A stretch of 64,000 nt of DNA, from assembly GCF_001045455.1 (NCBI RefSeq), contig NZ_LFNE01000004.1:186001-250000 (forward strand), written 5' to 3'. The first letter of the stretch is position 1, and every line of letters begins with the position of its first letter. Source of the stretch: Chryseobacterium sp. FH2. GTDB taxonomy: Bacteria > Bacteroidota > Bacteroidia > Flavobacteriales > Weeksellaceae. The position numbers were made by a program, and so were the translations under genes. The notes below the pieces were generated by a model. The model made no database searches and was not told the DNA's origin. It saw nothing but the letters and a program-made list of their open reading frames with translations. Shown piece after piece: positions 61,131-64,000 of this stretch.

Positions 61131-62654
61131 CTAGTCGTTATCCAACCATTTATTTAATGTTTCACTTAGTGTTTCAATATCAAATTCTTCTCCTTTATTC
61201 TGCACCCATGCCACAAATCCGTCTGGTCTTATGAAAACACTTTTGATGGCAGGTACTTCTCCGATTGCGGGTAAGCTCCACATACCATTATTTTCTTTCA
61301 CTTTTGGAACTGCGTTAATAACATCAATGCTCAATTTATATGCCTCTGGAATTTCTACATTGTTTTTATCTTCAAAATTCAGCAGCAAAGGTCGTCCTTT
61401 GTGCATTAAGGCGAACAAGCCTGTTTCCGTATTGTTCAATAGTAATTTGAGATTAGGTATTCTTTGTCCAACCAATAGATGTTTGCCTTCTCCCCAAGCA
61501 TAACGCACACCTAAACCACTAAGAATTTTTGATAAATGAAGTGTTACTTCCGGAACCTGTAACATAGTCCCGACAACCGCTCTGAGGGCTTCTATTTGAG
61601 AACCGGGTTTAATAAGGGCCGTTTGTGCTTTTGCCATTTGGAGAACCGCAGCACCAACAGGGTGTCTCTCTTCTTCAAAAGTATCAAGCAATTTGTCCGA
61701 AGCCTTGTTTGTGGCTGCCAAACCTAATTTCCAACCTAAATTCATCGCATCCTGTATGCCTAAATTCAGACCTTGTCCGCCAATGGGCGAATGTGTATGA
61801 GCTGCATCGCCAAGCAAAAACACACGTTGGTAACGATACTTTGTTACTTGTCTGAAACCGTCGCCAAACCTTGACATCCAGCGGGCGGAACGCAATCCGA
61901 AATCAGTGCCAATTCCTTCTATCATTGCCTGTTGCAATTCCTCTAAAGTTACAGGTTGGCTTCGGTCAATAGGTGGTGTTACTTTCATTATGCTCACGCG
62001 ATACCAATCTTCCTCTACGTTAGAAACCTGATAAGTCCCAACTCGTAAATTGCGACCAAACCGTTCGTGTTCGGCAGGCGGGTTATCTAAATAAACATCT
62101 GCTACAACCCAATGAGAAAGCGGGTCTTCGCCTGTAAAACTTTCTCCGCACAATCTTCTTACTATACTGTTTCCACCATCACAACCTGCAAGATATTTTG
62201 CCGAAAAGTTTTTTACCTCTCCATTTTGTTGGGCAAAAACTTTGACTTCCGTTTTATCCTGATTGAAATAAAGTAATTCGGTTGCCCAATAAATTTCCAC
62301 ACCTAATTCTATTGCCCGTTCTGTCAAAAGACGTTCTGTCTGGTGTTGTGGTAAAATGAGTGCATCTGGGAAATCAGGGTCTAAGGCTTTGGGGTTCATC
62401 GGAACTCCTGAGAAAAGAACAACTCGCAAGGCTTTTCCCAGTTTCTCAAATTCTTCTGCCAATCCTCTCATTCTAAAAGCTTCCATTGACCTTGCGTTGA
62501 TGCCCGGTGCCCTCGATTCGCCTGTTGTGCCGTGGGCTCTGCGTTCTATTATGGCAACATTGGCGCCCATCAATTTTAATTCGCAAGCCAGCATCAAACC
62601 TGTCGGGCCTGCTCCTGCTACAATTACATCGTATGATTTTTCAGTTATGTTCAT
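61131..62654 (-). CDS. FAD-dependent aromatic/polyketide-type monooxygenase
   Basis: A 507-residue class A flavoprotein monooxygenase of the PHBH-like, PgaE/RdmE type. The FAD site VAGAGPTGLMLACELKLMGA with IERR, the DG motif AGCDGGNSIVRR, and the GD motif FLLGDAAHTHSPIGGQGLN are intact, and there is a C-terminal thioredoxin-like extension (about 390-507). Relatives hydroxylate aromatic compounds, and some inactivate rifampicin or tetracyclines. The gene looks more GC-rich than its neighbours by eye, suggesting transfer. It is divergent from an AraC regulator across 105 bases, typical of a substrate-induced detoxification or degradation module. Substrate unknown. Confidence 0.9.
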   Translation of the reverse strand: MNITEKSYDVIVAGAGPTGLMLACELKLMGANVAIIERRAHGTTGESRAPGINARSMEAFRMRGLAEEFEKLGKALRVVLFSGVPMNPKALDPDFPDALILPQHQTERLLTERAIELGVEIYWATELLYFNQDKTEVKVFAQQNGEVKNFSAKYLAGCDGGNSIVRRLCGESFTGEDPLSHWVVADVYLDNPPAEHERFGRNLRVGTYQVSNVEEDWYRVSIMKVTPPIDRSQPVTLEELQQAMIEGIGTDFGLRSARWMSRFGDGFRQVTKYRYQRVFLLGDAAHTHSPIGGQGLNLGIQDAMNLGWKLGLAATNKASDKLLDTFEEERHPVGAAVLQMAKAQTALIKPGSQIEALRAVVGTMLQVPEVTLHLSKILSGLGVRYAWGEGKHLLVGQRIPNLKLLLNNTETGLFALMHKGRPLLLNFEDKNNVEIPEAYKLSIDVINAVPKVKENNGMWSLPAIGEVPAIKSVFIRPDGFVAWVQNKGEEFDIETLSETLNKWLDND

Positions 62655-62759
62655 TTTTATTTTTTTTAAATGATTTACACTACAAAATTCATCTATTATA
62701 TATGAATAAAATAGCTAATTTTAACCTTAAAATAGTCTAATCTGATTTTACTTATTAAG

Positions 62760-63719
62760 ATGAACGAAGAAATTGAGATAAATAATTTCCCTGAATACAT
62801 CAAAAATTCGGGTGGTTCAATGGATGAAAATAGTTTCTTACAATTTCCGGAAAGCCTCGGTACAGGTTACCTGAAAATAATAAAACCTTTGCCCCAGCTC
62901 AGTATTATGCTTCAGCATTATGAGTTGAAAAAAAGACTTGTTATAAAGCGAAGTAAGCATGAGTTTAGTAAAAGCATTTTGATTTTTAGTTTCAGGAATG
63001 TGATAATGGGCAAAAGGAATACGCAACAAAAATTGTCATTCAGCTACATGCCTTCGGTGCAGGTTTCTACTTCAGATATGACATTAGACATTGAAGTGCC
63101 GGGGTTATTTGAAACAAGCAATATCATCGTGGGTATTGAAGCCGGTTATTTGCAGCAATTGTTAGAAAAAGATGGCAATAATCGCCTGACGGAATTAGTA
63201 ACAAAAAAGGAACAATCCTTTCTTTATGAAGAAATCGTCTCTCCTAAAATCCAGTTGGTGGCCTCTGAAATTTTTCAAATACCGGCTACCCATCATTTAG
63301 CAAACTTCTACTATAAAATAAAAGCAGAAGAATTGATATTTTTGTTTCTTGAAAATTTGCTACAACGTGAAGAGTTACCTAAATACCCAATACATACAAG
63401 CGATGTAACGGCTGTTTATGCTTTGCGTGAAGAACTGCTAAACAATCTGAATGAGCCTCCGCAATTAGCTATTCTGGCAACCAGGGCCAATATGAGCGTA
63501 AGCAAGTTAGGGAAAATATTCAGGCAAATTTTTGGCGATAGCATTTATAATTATTATCAAAAACTGAGGATGCAGGAAGCTGCATTTTTACTTCGTGAAG
63601 AAAAACTGTCTGTTTCGGAAGTCGGCTATCAGCTTGGGTTTTCAAATCTTAGTCATTTTACCCGTCTTTTTGAAAAGCATATTGGAGTGAAGCCTAAGAA
63701 ATATAGTAAAATGAATTAG
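62760..63719 (+). CDS. AraC-family transcriptional regulator
   Basis: 319 residues: an N-terminal region without a clear family (about 1-200, strands typical of cupin-like ligand domains) and a C-terminal AraC double HTH (QLAILATRANMSVSKLGKIF; LSVSEVGYQLGFSNLSHFTR, LFEKHIGVKPKKY). Divergent from the FAD monooxygenase gene, which it probably controls in response to that enzyme's substrate. Followed by a terminator. Confidence 0.88.
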   Translation: MNEEIEINNFPEYIKNSGGSMDENSFLQFPESLGTGYLKIIKPLPQLSIMLQHYELKKRLVIKRSKHEFSKSILIFSFRNVIMGKRNTQQKLSFSYMPSVQVSTSDMTLDIEVPGLFETSNIIVGIEAGYLQQLLEKDGNNRLTELVTKKEQSFLYEEIVSPKIQLVASEIFQIPATHHLANFYYKIKAEELIFLFLENLLQREELPKYPIHTSDVTAVYALREELLNNLNEPPQLAILATRANMSVSKLGKIFRQIFGDSIYNYYQKLRMQEAAFLLREEKLSVSEVGYQLGFSNLSHFTRLFEKHIGVKPKKYSKMN

Positions 63720-63829
63720 ACATATACTTTAAACTGAATATAATTCACTATAAAGATAGATTTCTAACCTTTCTAATGAGTGTTTCTCTTCAAGTTTAAA
63801 GCAATTTTAAGATAATATTATTTCATAAT

Positions 63830-63897
63830 AATGCCATTGATCAAATTCCGGATTCCGGTCTGTGCTTCAGATTAGACCAATGGCATTTATTTTTTGG
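63830..63897 (+). terminator. Long terminator hairpin
   Basis: AATGCCATTG (63830-63839) pairs with CAATGGCATT (63878-63887), followed by a T tract. Inside, GGTCT (63857-63861) pairs with AGACC (63874-63878), an alternative that shares one base with the outer stem. It lies 110 bases after the AraC stop; the size is unusual for a simple terminator. Confidence 0.65.
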
Positions 63898-63929
63898 TTA
63901 AACATTAATAAAGGCAATGTTTCTACAAA

Positions 63930-64000
63930 TTATTTAAGCAACGCATTCCTCGCTTTTCCTTTTGAGTCCCATACTTTAATCGCTGGATTGCCAAGACTGT
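63930..64000 (-). CDS. C-terminal end of a gene running off the window
   Basis: A minus-strand frame enters from the right edge and ends with TAA at 63930; the visible tail is SLGNPAIKVWDSKGKARNAL plus LK. It reads like coding sequence, but 23 residues do not allow identification. Confidence 0.5.
   Translation of the reverse strand, partial: SLGNPAIKVWDSKGKARNALLK

Overview
The window looks like chromosome of a Flavobacteriia bacterium, most likely Chryseobacterium or a close Weeksellaceae relative. The DNA is AT-rich and promoters of the Bacteroidetes type (TAnnTTTG -7 element) can be seen. There is a SusC/SusD polysaccharide utilisation locus, a type IX secretion sorting domain, a GldI-like gliding lipoprotein, and a small double-glycine-leader peptide of the Chryseobacterium kind. 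No rRNA, tRNA, CRISPR array, insertion sequence or prophage module was seen.

Layout. 1-9.4 kb: a beta-glucan utilisation locus on the minus strand (SusC, SusD, GH30, GH3; the GH3 gene runs off the left edge), with a divergent MFS transporter and a NUDIX-winged-helix regulator. 9.5-18.5 kb: glutaryl-CoA dehydrogenase, a T9SS-exported alpha/beta-hydrolase, an AddB-like PD-(D/E)XK nuclease behind a frameshifted HExxH metalloprotease (DUF922), rsmG and an aspartate aminotransferase. 18.5-20.3 kb: a compact peptide locus (double-glycine-leader Cys-rich peptide, TlpA-type thioredoxin, divergent XRE regulator). 20.4-24.1 kb: peroxiredoxin-thioredoxin-small protein operon, a Bax-inhibitor-1 membrane protein and a LuxC-like acyl-CoA reductase. 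24.2-31 kb: ferredoxin, serC, serA, DUF1015, and two tandem M28 peptidases of which the first has lost catalytic residues. 31-42.8 kb: small poorly known genes, a cyclophilin-FKBP fusion with GldI, ilvE, mnmD, rpe, ndk, rsgA, a DAHP synthase-chorismate mutase, and a candidate small RNA. 43.2-47 kb: dnaX interrupted at a run of ten A, then TetR and an alpha-oxoamine synthase possibly for sulfonolipid or sphingolipid synthesis. 47-58 kb: regulators, small orphan genes, a Na+/H+ antiporter, a TonB-type outer-membrane protein and a histidine kinase/response regulator pair. 58-64 kb: a secreted protein, a decayed TPR gene, a single-domain response regulator, and a FAD monooxygenase divergent from an AraC regulator that may have been acquired by transfer.

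The most interesting items are the peptide/TlpA/XRE locus with its unlisted 55-residue precursor, the dnaX A10 slippage site that would make gamma-like and tau-like products, the probably inactive M28 paralogue beside an intact one, and three sigma-54-like -24/-12 elements in front of small orphan genes or a putative small RNA. Several genes carry frameshifts (DUF922, the TPR gene, and dnaX), so raw-read support for these bases matters.
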